Shown piece by piece: positions 30,086 through 41,030 of a stretch of DNA of 64,000 bases. A program made the translations under genes and the position numbers. The stretch's first letter is position 1. Each line of letters opens with the position of its first letter. The stretch lies in the NCBI GenBank assembly GCA_021234155.1, contig JAJEKV010000046.1, forward strand, positions 7,817,012 through 7,881,011, given 5' to 3'. This DNA comes from Isoetes taiwanensis. Its lineage: Eukaryota; Streptophyta; Lycopodiopsida; Isoetales; Isoetaceae. The notes under the pieces are model-generated. The model saw only the letters and a list, made by a program, of their open reading frames with translations, was not told where the DNA came from and searched no databases.

Positions 30086-30610
30086 TACATGGGTTCCAGA
30101 GACAGAGTGATCTAAGAAATGACGCCCAATATGCCAAGGGAAACTTTGGCAGCTTTAAGATCTTCATCTGTTAGATTTAATCTTATAATTTTAACACAGC
30201 CCTCTGCTGCAGAAGCAGGAACTACAATGCTAATTCCGGTTACTCGTTCATAAATTGCACTGCCCTTTTCCCAAATTCCACTTCCATGAGCTCCACGCTC
30301 ACCAATCCGACAATCGTTACTCGTTCATAAATTGCACTGCCCTTTTCCCAAATTCCACTTCCATGAGCTCCACGCTCACCAATCCGGCAATCGAGAGGCT
30401 GCTCCAGGAAGTGGCATGTGGAATTGTGAGATTATAGTTTGCAATCCCCGTCACAAAATCTAGCAGAAGAACACCTGCGTCGATTTTGGTAGTTTTTGAA
30501 CCTTCCAAAAGGCGGATATGAACAGTCTGGAATTTTCTTGAATTTTTATGAACGTAGATGAAATCCAACGACAGAAACAGCACCCACTTGCACAAAAGTC
30601 TCACCTGGCA
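30086..30610 (-). pseudogene. L-gulonolactone oxidase-like FAD-binding part
   Basis: Minus strand. Reading downwards: TTKIDAGVLLLDFVTGI, ANYNLTIPHATSWSSLSIAG, then (after a frameshift) GAHGSGIWEKGSAIYERVTG, ISIVVPASAAEG and DEDLKAAKVSLGILGVIS. These match the family blocks V.AGV.LRDL ... L.LPYAPYW.GLTIGG ... GTGAHGSSLWGKGS ... AKVSLGVLGVIS, which form the FAD-binding domain. A stop follows GVIS, and a 79-bp tandem duplication (30,246-30,404) covers the GAHGSG segment. The piece ends at the Copia-B target site. The N-terminus (signal peptide, CTVTNSYG-type start) is not clear upstream of 30,610. Confidence 0.8.
30246..30404. repeat. 79-bp exact tandem duplication in the oxidase exon
   Basis: The block from GTTACTCGTTCATAAATTGC to CTCACCAATCCG-CAATC occurs twice in a row, differing by one base (CCGACAATC versus CCGGCAATC). 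79 is not a multiple of three, so it shifts the oxidase frame. Confidence 0.85.
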
Positions 30611-30704
30611 GCAACGTGGACACTCTAAAATTGCTTCAAAGTGTCAACTTGCGTTTGTGCAAATAAAAAAAAAAAAAAACTAGCAAAAAGGCAGTGTTGC
30701 AGGG

Positions 30705-31141
30705 TTAGGCAGTGTTGCAGGGTTGTTCTGCAATCATGTTCCCAAACGATAAAGGAATACCCCCAGAAAGCTTATTGTATGATGTATCCAATGCTTGAAG
30801 ATTGAGTAGATTACCCCAAGATAGTGGTATGCTTCCACTGATCATGTTTCCTTTTAACCTAATATCCTGCAGCTTGGATGCCCTGCTTAGATCTGAGGGC
30901 AAAGATCTGAGGGCAAAGATCCAGAGAGATGATTATATTCAAGAAATAGTTGCACTAGAGAAGTTACTTGCCAAACTCCACCTGTTAATGAGTTATTTCT
31001 AATATAGAGCTGTTGAAGATTACCCCGGTTAGCCATGGAGGACGGAATGCCCCCAGTAGGATGGTTATAATCAAGGTAGAAATTTACCAGCTGAGGATGG
31101 AGACTGGAATACTTGGGCGAGGTTTGTTTCGGACAAATCAA
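30705..31141 (-). pseudogene. Leucine-rich-repeat protein fragment
   Basis: Minus strand, about five plant-type LRRs (LxxLxLxxNxLxGxIP): LVNFYLDYNHPTGGIPSSMA, NLQQLYIRNNSLTGGVWQ, LVQLFLEYNHLSGSLPSDL, KLQDIRLKGNMISGSIPLSW and LQALDTSYNKLSGGIPLSFG. This is the ectodomain type of LRR receptor-like kinases or receptor-like proteins at the plasma membrane. A 14-bp tandem duplication (TCTTTGCCCTCAGA, about 30,889-30,917) shifts the frame between the third and fourth repeats. No kinase or membrane segment is seen. It lies upstream of the oxidase pseudogene on the same strand, separated by an A-run near 30,665. Confidence 0.8.
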
Positions 31142-31239
31142 TGCTTTTCAAATCTTTGGAACTTGCCTATGGAATTTGGAGTTGGACTGTAAGCCTCCAT
31201 TGTTGCATTTGATTTGCTAAGATCAAGCTCTTGAAGAAA

Positions 31240-31692
31240 TTAGAGGTCAACACGCCTTAGCGCTTTGAAAACATCCACGAGAAAATCCGGCAAAAATTTG
31301 TTGCCCAAGAGATGAACAATAATAATAAGCTGACCCCGATTCTCATCTTCCCAACTTACGCATATAACGGAAATGGCTGGATTCTTTGAAGAAAAACGGA
31401 TTTTTGCTTGCACAAAAGTGTTAAAAGAAGCATCCTGGCCTGGGAAAGCGTGGACATGAATAGAGGATGCGGATTTACCTGCCGAGAAGATTAATTTGAT
31501 GCTATTATAAAAGCACCAAGTTGAATAAGAGATGTTGGGATTAAGACAGAGATAAGCCAAAAAAAAAATAGCGCTCCAACCAAATCCGCCATGTACCTTC
31601 GCCATATACCTTCGCCATGCATCTGAAGGAGAGGAAATAAGAAAGATGTAGACCGGAGCGAGGTGCGAGGAAAAGGCAAGAGTCGCATGCAA
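31240..31692 (-). pseudogene. Open frame upstream of the LRR fragment, possible ectodomain part
   Basis: A 150-codon minus-strand frame with a hydrophobic start (about residues 1-20) and a second hydrophobic stretch around residue 40, then SSIHVHAFPGQDASFNTFVQ, AISVICVSWEDENRGQLIII and FLPDFLVDVFKALRRVDL. I cannot place it in a family with confidence. Because the LRR fragment follows in the same direction, it may be the N-terminal ectodomain of the same receptor-like gene (malectin-like domains precede LRRs in one receptor kinase group). The position supports that idea but no diagnostic motif does. Confidence 0.35.
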
Positions 31693-31898
31693 ATTTTCAG
31701 TTTTTCGAATTTCGAGGACCGTCCTTCAGCATCTCCGTGTCAAAATTTTGATGAGTTTCTAATTTTCAGAACCGTAGGATGTGAAAATCTAAAATCTAAT
31801 GGCTAAAATATTGCCATATCATATTTTGCTTAGGTGGAAGTGCTACGTGGATAGCTTAGAATTGCAAGGAGGGTTGCACGCTTGGTTAGGCTGGCGTG

Positions 31899-31932
<34 letters not shown>

Positions 31933-32230
31933 GCAGGCAGCCTGTGCCCAAGCAGATTGCCGGTGTCCCTTCTACTGGCAACGCTACCCTGCTGGAAACA
32001 CCAGCCTACCGGCATGCCTTCTGCATGCAAACCCTGCTCCGATCTAGGCAGGCCATGGATTTGATTCATCCCCTTCATCAAAACAACTAAAAATCCCAAT
32101 GATCACCGCTGTATCCACACTCTCAATCTCCATTGCGGAGCATGCAAATAACTCTCAATAAGAATCCAGAGAATTTAATATCCACTGTTGCATCCTCTGT
32201 TGCTCACCTGTTCTTCGATAATGCTGTTCC
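31693..32230. other. Noncoding stretch with a 30-A run
   Basis: Nothing gene-like. A run of about 30 A at 31,902-31,931 follows ...GGCTGGCGTGCT. It could be the tail of a short retroelement, but no flanking duplication was found. Confidence 0.4.
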
Positions 32231-32600
32231 TCACCTGTTCTTCAAATTCTGAGATCGAATCCAAGCAAGAAGAAACGAAGGAAATGGGCAGAGGTTGGTC
32301 GCGATGATCCGCAATTCAGAAGATCCGCCATCCAAGCCTGCCATCCATGCCCACGCCTGCTCAAAAAGGAAAGCAGCATGCTTTCTTATCCTTCTATTCT
32401 CAAACCATGCCTTAGCCGATTTTGGAATGCTCAAGCCAACAAGCAGCCGGTTTTTGGAATTCTCGACCAACAAGCAGCTCAAATCAGCTAAAAAATACGC
32501 TTTGCCTATGATTTTCCATACAATATCCAGCCGAAATCTAGGCCAAACCATGCTTGAGATACGGTAAACGAAATAATTAGAAGTTAATATTGAAGTCATC
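32231..32600 (-). repeat. Diverged single copy of part of the 2.2-kb array unit
   Basis: On the minus strand this reads the right half of the unit palindrome and what follows: ACCGTATCTCAAGCATGG, GCCTAGATTTCGG, GATTTGAGCTGCTTGTTGG, ATTCCAAAATCGGC, then GAGAATAGAAGGATAAG. These align in order with units a-d (for example 14,560-14,745). Only one arm of the palindrome is present. Identity is clearly lower than among array units. Confidence 0.7.
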
Positions 32601-33100
32601 TTTCGCTTCGCATAAATTGTACAAGAGGATAAAAAGTGGTAAATGAGGGCATTTTATTCCTTCCAAATGTTACTGATGTCAGCATACAAATGCAGAAATA
32701 GCTTACGATTAGACAACGAGGTCTGCACAGATAGATGCCCTCCACATTTGTATTAAACCCGTTTGGAGCTTCAGCACTTCAGCAAGCGAATGACTCTAGC
32801 ACAAGAGACATCACTACTCGGAAACATTTTTTCTGTGTTACGTTCCAAATATTTGACTTTTTCTGTGGCTCTTTTGAAAATCTAAGTCAATAACCATATT
32901 TGTCATTTAAAGAAGTCCTTCCATCCCCTGTTTGGCCTGCAGATAACAGAAAACAGAGTCAGTATCTCTAAATCTGCAATTCAAGAAATAAGAACCTATT
33001 TCCTTGCAGTAAAAGGGCATTGTAAAATTAGAATTTTAAAAAACTTGAAGTTAAATAAAAACACAATACTAGACAATACCATTTTCTATCAGGATGAATA
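32601..33100 (-). other. Downstream of kanadaptin: likely 3' UTR, no gene
   Basis: This follows the kanadaptin stop on the minus strand. An AATAAA on the minus strand (TTTATT at 32,653-32,658) is a possible polyadenylation signal. No other coding sequence is seen. Confidence 0.4.
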
Positions 33101-36100
33101 CTAGGCTTCACCTTGAGGAGGGATCCACGAGTCATATGCTGTATCTTCATCCATCTCCAGAAAAGCTGGCTTCTCAGGTCCATATCTTCGTGAAGAAGCC
33201 TTTGGCTTGGAATCCTTTAGGCAATCTGATTGTCCTCCCTTGGGGGCCACATCCACTTTGTTTGAACATGCATTTTCTGATGCCAAATTGGCCATTTCCG
33301 ACAACATGTGTTCAGAGCTTCCATCTCTATCCTGAGAAATGCTAGAAGGTTCTTCAACAGAAGTCACCTTAGTTGGTGAAAGGGCAGTTGGCACTTCAGC
33401 TTCACTCTCAAAAGCAACTTCAGGGGTATGAACACCCAAAATTTTCACTGTTTTAGGGTCTTGATTTGTCATCCTTGTACCACTGGAAACGTCGATAGAG
33501 ATGTCATGTGAAATTTGCTGTACATTAGCAGTCTCTGATTCTACTTTTAGTGTCCATTTAGCTGCAGCCTCACCTGTGGGATCAGCAATCTTTAGAAGCC
33601 GATCAATTCTGCCTCTTTCATTCTGGAGATGCTCTATTTCAAGCATTATACTTGTGGCATGGTCCTCCACTGTTTGAATGAAAAACATAAAGCAGAATTA
33701 ATCAAAATAGATTTGCGCCACCTAGTTAAATAAATGCGATATAGCTCACCTAGCTTTGTCGAAACACTTGACATGAATGCATCCAAAGGATCTATAGAAT
33801 CTGGCTCTTTCGATTTGCCTTCATTTTCTGGTCGTGCCTTCCCTTGTTCAACTTTCAATGAGATTGATAGAGCCTCAATTTCCTGGGAGATTGTATGTTT
33901 CTTGTCCAACAAGGATTCAGCAGTTTCAACTTGCGGCGTATCCCCTTTACGAGCAACTTTACGGCTCTTTGTTGTTCGATCGTAAAATTCATCATCACTG
34001 TAAATGGAGTTTGTGCATGAGTGAGTCATCACACTGAAAGAAGTTTGTGCATCAGGGAGAGAGAGCCATCCCTGTGAAAGAAGTTTGTTCTTCCTTTTAC
34101 ACAGATTGTTCTTTCTTAAACATGCATTAGGGGCCTACACACATTCAATCACCTGCTACGTCATCACTTGCTGCATCAACTAAAATATTAGAGAGGCTCT
34201 TATAAATCTCCTTCCAGTGCACAATGTGGCAGGACTCCCCCATTGTTTGAGACATCAAGTCAATACAATTTTAAGACTATTAAACCGGCACATCTTCTCC
34301 TTCCCATCTAAAATAAAAGCGAGCCAAGAGAGTCTTGTTCAGCTCTTCCTTTGATGTGTCAGATTTATACATCCTATCTATGCATGCACATATGAGAATG
34401 TAAAAGTGTTTATAACTACATATGATGTCTAGATATAACCATTACCTAGTGTGTTCCCAGACAGATCCACATTACCTTCTCTCCTGTGCATCTAGATCTA
34501 GAAAGAATAAAGTTTTTAAAAGAAGTTTTCCTTTGCTAGAAGGTATCAGTCCAGTTCCAAAAAATTTTAGCTTGCAAAGCTCGCAACTCCAAGTACAAGA
34601 TGACATGAACTTCACCCTCTGGAACATATATCTTCCAAGTACCACGGCCACTGCCACCTCCCAAGCGAGCGATATTTGAAGAACCTAAGCAAAATTCAGA
34701 GAAGTCCTCTGTTCATCTCTGTAAGGGCAGGATTCGTACATTTTCTATGGCATTGACTTCTCGTGTTCTCCAAAATTTATGCCTCAATAAGCCAATTTTT
34801 AGCATCTGCATACCATCTCTAGGAGCTTCCTTCCAAATTTACGCAATGCAAGCTGTTCGCATCCGCCGCATGCATCAGTTTGTTAACACAAATCTTCTCC
34901 TTCCAGCAGTTATCATGGATCTTTTTGTGTGGGATGGGAGGGGCATCATGTACATTTGCACTAAAATTCTAGATCCAAATTACATGGTCAGTGAGGATTT
35001 ACTCAGTTATGAGAATTAACAGAGGCAATTAGTTTAAAATAAGGGCATACGATTTAATAAGAAAATACTGCTAATTTCAAGATTAGCTTCTTGAAACCTA
35101 ATTTCAATTTCACCTGAGATCTCCTTCTTCTTCTTCTCCTCTAGATTTCTTCTTCCTGGAGGAATCTTCCTTTTGGGACTTTGCTCCAAGACTCTCCCGA
35201 ATACTTTCATTTAAAGTCTCCTCAAGGTTCTCGAGTTCCTCCAAAAGCTATAGGAGATTAAAACATTTTCTTCATCAATTTCCAAATAAGAAAGTCCAAA
35301 TAGTTTAGAAACGAGCAACAATTATCTGGAAAATGCACAACAGAGATCCACAGTTTCTAAATGATCTCCACGCTAAATACTAAGAAGACATTAACAATGG
35401 CCACGGTTTCTAGATAGCCTCCACACTTAATACTAAGAAGACGTTTCATAATTTTCCCATGAGTTCTAGTATGAATGAATTTAAATGTTTATCTTACCTA
35501 TTACTCCACTGAAATGCATGTCGAATTTACAAGCCTACCTCTATTTTATCTAAAATAAATTTCCCTTTTCAGATCCTATTATGTTATGTCAAGAACAATC
35601 CAACGTCCCAAACAAGAGCGAACCTGTTCAATGCGCTGTTCATTACGAGCAACTTGTGTCTGCTGGCCTTGTGTCAATCCCCCCTGTGCAAATTCCTTTG
35701 CTTGTATGGCATCAATTTCTTTCTTCAAGTTAGCAAGCTGTCATAAAATATTAGTATAGAAGAGCTTGTTAGAGGCATGCCAGAAAATGGAAAAGAAAAT
35801 GCGACCACCCTCAAATTAGTCTCGAGGAGCTGGTTACATCTTTCGGTTCCAAAATTCATTTTCCTTTTCTTAGCTCTCTTTCCATTTAAAGACATAATGA
35901 CAGAGTAGCTGGAAGCAAGAGGCAATAAGAAACTCCAGCGTCTCATAGCAAGAACAAGATACTACTAAATAAGAAGAAACAAGAATGCTGCATGTGCAAG
36001 AGAATAGGTAAACTGAGAATGACAACAGTAAAAAACATAGAAGCTCGCATGCAGAAATGTCATGGACACTGCTATGTTTTCAATTAAGAGGCATTAGTAT

Positions 36101-38056
36101 TCTTGTTTATTTTCAACAGAACACTACAGCAACATCTAAAACACTGACCTTTGGGATGAATGCATTACCTTCTCATTCCGCTTATGAACTTTATCTAACG
36201 TTTTCTGTTGTTTCTCATTCAACTGTCCTTGATAATTCTGCCAAGTGACTTCCTCTGTTACTTCCTGTTAAAGAGCTGTTTTAGTACTCTGATATGTAGA
36301 AAATATGGTTAAACACTATATACCCAGACCTCCTCCTCTTCTTGAACGGCATCCTCATCCATTCCCCATGTGATACCCTGTGAGGATATTGCGTCTTGTC
36401 TTGCCCGCAAGCACGATTCTTTCTGATCTGCGTTTCTCTGAGCCTCTTCGAGGACTTTTAGAAATGACCTTTCCTTTCTTGATAGTCCCTCCTGCGGAAA
36501 CTGGTTAACTTAATTTTCAAGTTCAGAAACTCTCAGCCCATGGCAACTACTTAAATTACCTCTGGCATAAGCTCGACAGGGCCTTGAAAAACATATAAGC
36601 GTGATGAACTGCAATAGTACTGACTAAAGTAAGCATGCAACCTAGTTCCACATGTACTTAGTGACAATGCATGATACAACAAGAGAACCATAGATAACTT
36701 GAAACACAAGTAAGGACATCATGGAAAGATTCAAATAAACAGGAATGGTGATGCCAACTGTAGGAAGCACAAAGTTGTAGTCAAACCATAGTTGCATGTC
36801 AAGGCTAGCAGTGCATTGGGTAAGCCTGGCCTCCACACTCAGATATGTGTGCACACACACGCAGCCACGCATGCGCACACAAGAGATCAATAATCATAAA
36901 TCCATCTCATCTAACTTTGCATATGTAGTAAGTGAGGGGTTTACTGCGTACAGTCCAAAGCGAATAATATCACCAACATGCAATGGCACATAAACTTTTC
37001 CCTTCACCTGCCAAAACAAATACATTTTACAGAACTCAGATGAGAAAGATGAAACACAGAAAGGTCCAATTGTGCATTAGAAGGGTTCCCCCCTCGTTCA
37101 ACAAATGCAACGTAGATAACAATAAGAAAATGAAACTTTCATTCCCTTTGCCAGATTGCATGTATCTCGTTTAGCATATCCTGACTACCAGGATTGCATG
37201 TATCTCTTTTAGCATATCCTGACTACCAAAACTTTCACACAGCAAAGGCTTCAAATTGATACAAATGTAAACATAGGTAAAGAATACTGAACACGTGGAT
37301 GGGAGTTTACTTGTCGCTTATTTATGGAGGTCCCATGGGTACTCCCAAGGTCAAAAAGAAAGGCCTCTCCATCCTTATTATATTGAATCACTGTGACATG
37401 TAATTTCAGCCAGTTTAGCATAAACAGCACAATTCTTACGTGTACCTAAGCAGAAGCTTCCTTTGAACTTAAATTTTGAAAATAAACTGACATTAACCTG
37501 CATGATGCCGCGAACTTGTAGGATGTTCTAACAGGAAGTCGCAAATATCGCTTCTCCCAAACATATATGCAGCCTTACTTGATCTGCAGAAATTCAAGTG
37601 GGACTACAAATTATAAGAGAGTAGAATTTTGGTAAAATAAACAAACGTATTACAACCAACATAAACGACATGTCCTTACACGTCCAGCACACCTAAAATG
37701 CCTCCCTCCTTGACTACTTCGAGCTTATAAGGCTGCCCAGGCGCATGACTCCACTCTGGGATTGTATAGGGTCTACCATCTGTTTGTGGAGGTGTGACCG
37801 GAATAGAAGATTCAGATGAAAGTATAGCATTCTCGTGTGCTTCTGTCTGGACAACTCCGCTCTGTTGAGCATCCTGTGTAGCTGCTTGCTCGCCTTCTCC
37901 AAGGACTGGCTTAGGTGCTCTAGGAGCAGGCGGATGCATTGCTACCATCTCCCTCGACAAAATCAGGGGTCTCCTTACGTTGCAGGTAATGGTTTCAAAA
38001 TTGTGGTTTGGTATTGGAACGTAGGTACTAGGTAGGCCTTCGGGTTGCGGATTCAT
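33101..38056 (-). CDS. SLC4A1AP: Kanadaptin (FHA-domain protein), 11 exons
   Basis: Minus-strand gene of about 658 codons. Exons by GT-AG sites and continuous frame: 38,056-37,680; 37,583-37,498; 37,390-37,311; 37,007-36,952; 36,608-36,560; 36,491-36,324 (or 36,330); 36,264-36,169; 35,737-35,624; 35,247-35,114; 33,997-33,750; 33,669-33,101. An FHA domain spans residues ~105-212 (AAYMFGRSD, SSRHHA, GSTHGTSINKR, VGDIIRFG). A charged region with EEAQRNADQKE, GITWGMDEDA, TWQNYQGQLNEKQQKTLDKV and KKEIDAIQAKEFAQGGLTQ follows, then an acidic/basic stretch and a WIPP motif at the end, all typical of kanadaptin. FHA domains bind phosphothreonine peptides; the protein is thought to be nuclear and linked to RNA processing. 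The C-terminus ends soon after WIPP, shorter than homologues as I recall them. ATG chosen as the first in frame. Confidence 0.9.
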
Positions 38057-38710
38057 GGAATATTCCACTATGTTAAGAACACTATTTTTGGTCGGGAAAC
38101 ACCCGGTGCATTTATTGGCTCCGATTTGGACTTGGATTCGAGGGGGGTATTAGACTCGTGGATAGGGGGTATTAGACTCGTGGTTTTGGTGTGCACGCTT
38201 ATTCCACAAATCGAATACCCCCAATTTTGGGTTGATATTAGGCAAGTCAAATACCTCTCATTTCTCCTTTGCTGGACCTCATGTCGTATTAGACTCGTCT
38301 AAACTAACACCTGCATTAGACAAGTGGAATACCCAAATACCCCACCCCCCTTTTTGTCAAGAATTTCAGTTGACCCTCGCTCCCACCTTGGGGTATTAGG
38401 CTCGTCTAAACTAAGTACTTAGTGTGCAAGTCGAATACCCCTTGTGGCTCCTTCAAACTGTGGCCCCCTGTGCACGTCGAATACCCCCTGTTTTGGATCA
38501 AAACAAGTCATATCATATAGGGATTTTTTACGAAGAGATGGCATTGGCATATCTATTTTGGGTTGATCACTACTTTGGGTATTCGTCTTCGTTACGGAAG
38601 CGGATGTATTCGACACGCATGTTAAACCCGGTATTCGACCTGCGCAGATTAAACCAGGCGTATTCGGTTCCATGATTTCGGGGGTTGATTTGGCGGGCGA
38701 ATACCCCTTG
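38057..38710. promoter_or_regulatory. Upstream region of kanadaptin with a dense GTATTMGAC/GTCGAATAC motif cluster
   Basis: At least 12 copies of the core GTATTAGAC, GTATTCGAC or their complements (GTCGAATAC, CGAATACC), often inside GGGGTATTAGACTCGT, occur on both strands between about 38,145 and 38,700. It starts less than 100 bp from the start codon, so it should contain the promoter. I recognise no known plant element. It may instead be a decayed repeat. Confidence 0.5.
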
Positions 38711-39702
38711 CTTGGGATTTTTTATCGGATCGGATCGGTTCGGATCAAAGCGGGGGCATATTCACATGGGGGGTTACTCCGGGCAACGAGAGCTGTCGGA
38801 TGGGCATATTTGCCCTTTATTCTAAGATCTGGACCGTACATAGCGATCCTCGTTTGTGGGGTATGCATGTACAAATTTTTGTATACTGTATATTGAGGTT
38901 TGCAAAATACTATAAGATTTGAGGGAATGTACTTAATGGTGTTAATTTTGTACATGTATTGTAAGTTTTAGGGGCTCTCGGCGCCCTCGTAACCCAGGTG
39001 TGAATATGCACCCAAACCAAAGGGGGTTTCAGGGGGATTTTCATTTAAATGCGTTGGATGCAATGGTTTGTATTAATAATGTTAATGTTAGTTATATGCT
39101 GGTAGTTTAAAAAAAAAAAAATTTGGGCCCTTCGGGCCCTAACAAAATCAGACAAAGAAAACAAGATAAAATAAGATAAATGCATTGAAAAAAAATTGAG
39201 GTGCTGCACCACATACTGAAGTTATAAAAAGTATTTTAGAATTTGCCAAATCACATACTCAAGTTATAGGCTAACCAAATCCATAGGCTAACCCCAGAAT
39301 ATGTAGTATAATATTACGGACCAGGAACTCTAAAGACAACAGAGCTCCTTTGTTTCCAACCCGTTTGGATTTTGGAATTTGTTAATATTAAACACCAATA
39401 AATGCAAAATTTGTTGGTTAACACTTCTATAGCTTCAAACATAAACAAAATTATAGAAATATCCCCAGTCATATGAACACTAAAATCTATTCTATTTCAG
39501 GTACATCGTGCATTGCAGCTACAAGATCTGTGGATGCCAATTTTTTGTGCATCCATAGAAGCCAATATGTTAATGTCGCAGGCAATGTAAAAGGCCTGCA
39601 TAAATGAGTAATTAACTATCTAAAATAATAATAGTAAATTGAGGTTATGATGATGTTTCCAGAAGTCAAAATCCACCTTCAACATCTTGTATAGAAGAAT
39701 AA
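38711..39702. other. Intergenic stretch, no gene
   Basis: AT-rich. It contains the tandem GGATCGGATCGG-TTCGGAT (about 38,729), an A-run of about 13 at 39,109 and the hairpin GGGCCCTTCGGGCCC at 39,125-39,139. No open frame with family similarity. Confidence 0.5.
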
Positions 39703-40448
39703 GTGGAGCGCATGAGATGGCTCTTGGGGCTCTTGTTTACGCGCTTCAAACTTCCATCTCACGCACCAAGTCCACTGCTTACTTTTTTTGCGCACACTGC
39801 ATCTGCACTGTTCCCCATCTCAGTTCCACCCGCATCCACATCGCCACCTTCATCGTCGCCTACAACCCCCATTTCAAGTTCTAGTCCTCTAGGCTCACCT
39901 GCTCCAGTCTACTCTGCTAATTCAAATGGCTCCCCTAGCTCTTCTCATTTGACTGCAGTAGCAATTGATGTCCCTATAATAGCAATTGTGACCCTAAGTG
40001 TGGCAGGTTTAATACTTTACCTTTATTGGAAATGTTGTGCCATAAAACCAATCACAATAGATGGCATTAGGGACGATAAACCTCTGTTGGTGGCAAAGAT
40101 TACAAGTCAAACAAAGAAGTGACAATACAGGTCCATAATGTTGCCATTTATCCTGGACCTAAGATAGAAAAGTTGTCTGATACACCTGGTTCTAATGCAA
40201 AAATGAAAACTAAGCCTTCTTACTTATTGCCTGCTACTGTTGTCAATTATTCTTCTGAAGGAGATTCTCTCTCAAATGTTGAATCCAATAAGAAAGCTTC
40301 TAAGAAAGCTTCTTCAAATATTAAAGCCACAGCTTTTGCAGACGGTCTAGCTCGATTAGAAGTGAATGATTTAGAACAGTGTTCTCCAAAGCACTACCTT
40401 TCACCTCCGCGTGCTTTGATGCCGCATCCATCTTTCCTAGAACTTTGA
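39703..40448 (+). pseudogene. Single-pass membrane protein fragment with Pro/Ser-rich ectodomain
   Basis: The frame 39,703-40,122 has a hydrophobic N-terminal region, a Ser/Pro/Thr-rich tract (PPASTSPPSSSPTTPISSSS), a transmembrane helix VPIIAIVTLSVAGLILYLYW and a short basic tail. A one-base shift at 40,119 continues into 40,119-40,448 with Lys/Ser-rich cytoplasmic-type sequence (SNKKASKKASSNIK) and a stop. The layout resembles the ectodomain, membrane span and juxtamembrane part of proline-rich receptor-like kinases, but no kinase domain follows, so that is only a guess. It overlaps nothing else and faces the chitinase-like exon. Confidence 0.4.
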
Positions 40449-40584
40449 GAGGATGCTGGCTGGGGTGGCTGGGTATGTCATTTTTGGCTTGGGAACTAGC
40501 CAAAACTTGTCCCTAGTCAGACATAACAACAAACTGCAAACAGCATTGTAGCATTCTATTGAAAAATGAAATGTTGAAACTTAC

Positions 40585-41027
40585 AAGTAGTCTCATGCGC
40601 CACATGAGCGAAGAATGCCGTTATTTCCCTTTTCTGAACTACTTCACCACCCATCATTCCAAATCCCAAAGGCTCAAAAGTTTTAGCAGCCGTGATGAAA
40701 GAGTAATAATCCCAAAAACCTTGAGCATGAGTTGTAGGCTCATTCCGGTGCTTAAACATCATATCGAAGTGATCTTCAGTGAAGAACTCGTCAATAGTCT
40801 TATTACAATGAGACTTGCCCTTGGGAGCGAAGCGAACCCCGTTAACTTTTTCACCTGAGAACCATTTGGGTTCTTGGACAAGCGTCCTCAGTTTTGTGTT
40901 TGGCCAATGTGAAATTTTGGGCCAAGGAAGCGGCGCGGGGCAAGTCTGCGAGGAAGGCGAGGAAGTTGGAAGGATCGCATTGTGGCTGACTATGGAACCA
41001 GTCGATCGGAAATCATAGATCTCCTCC
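40585..41027 (-). pseudogene. GH19 chitinase-like first exon, orphaned
   Basis: Minus strand. The frame reads [40 protein letters not shown] and [15 protein letters not shown] and then meets a splice donor GTAAGT at 40,584-40,579. This is the N-terminal half of the glycoside hydrolase family 19 catalytic domain, closest to plant chitinase-like (CTL) proteins in the GFWDY..FI.AA block. It keeps HETT, the motif with the first catalytic Glu that CTL proteins usually lack. The following exons should lie below 40,579 but are not found; the sequence there belongs to a plus-strand fragment. No signal peptide is evident at the 5' end, so an earlier exon may be missing too. Treated as truncated. Confidence 0.75.
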
Positions 41028-41030
41028 ACG

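Noticed and set aside
31896-32099. ORFs crossing the 30-A run
   Set aside because: They depend on poly-Lys or poly-Phe coded by the A-run and have no similarity to anything.
34422-35019. Plus-strand ORFs inside kanadaptin introns
   Set aside because: They lie in introns of the minus-strand gene with no family similarity and low-complexity composition.
39125-39139. GGGCCCTTCGGGCCC as a transcription terminator
   Set aside because: Intrinsic hairpin terminators of this kind are bacterial; here it is a chance or repeat-derived palindrome in intergenic DNA.
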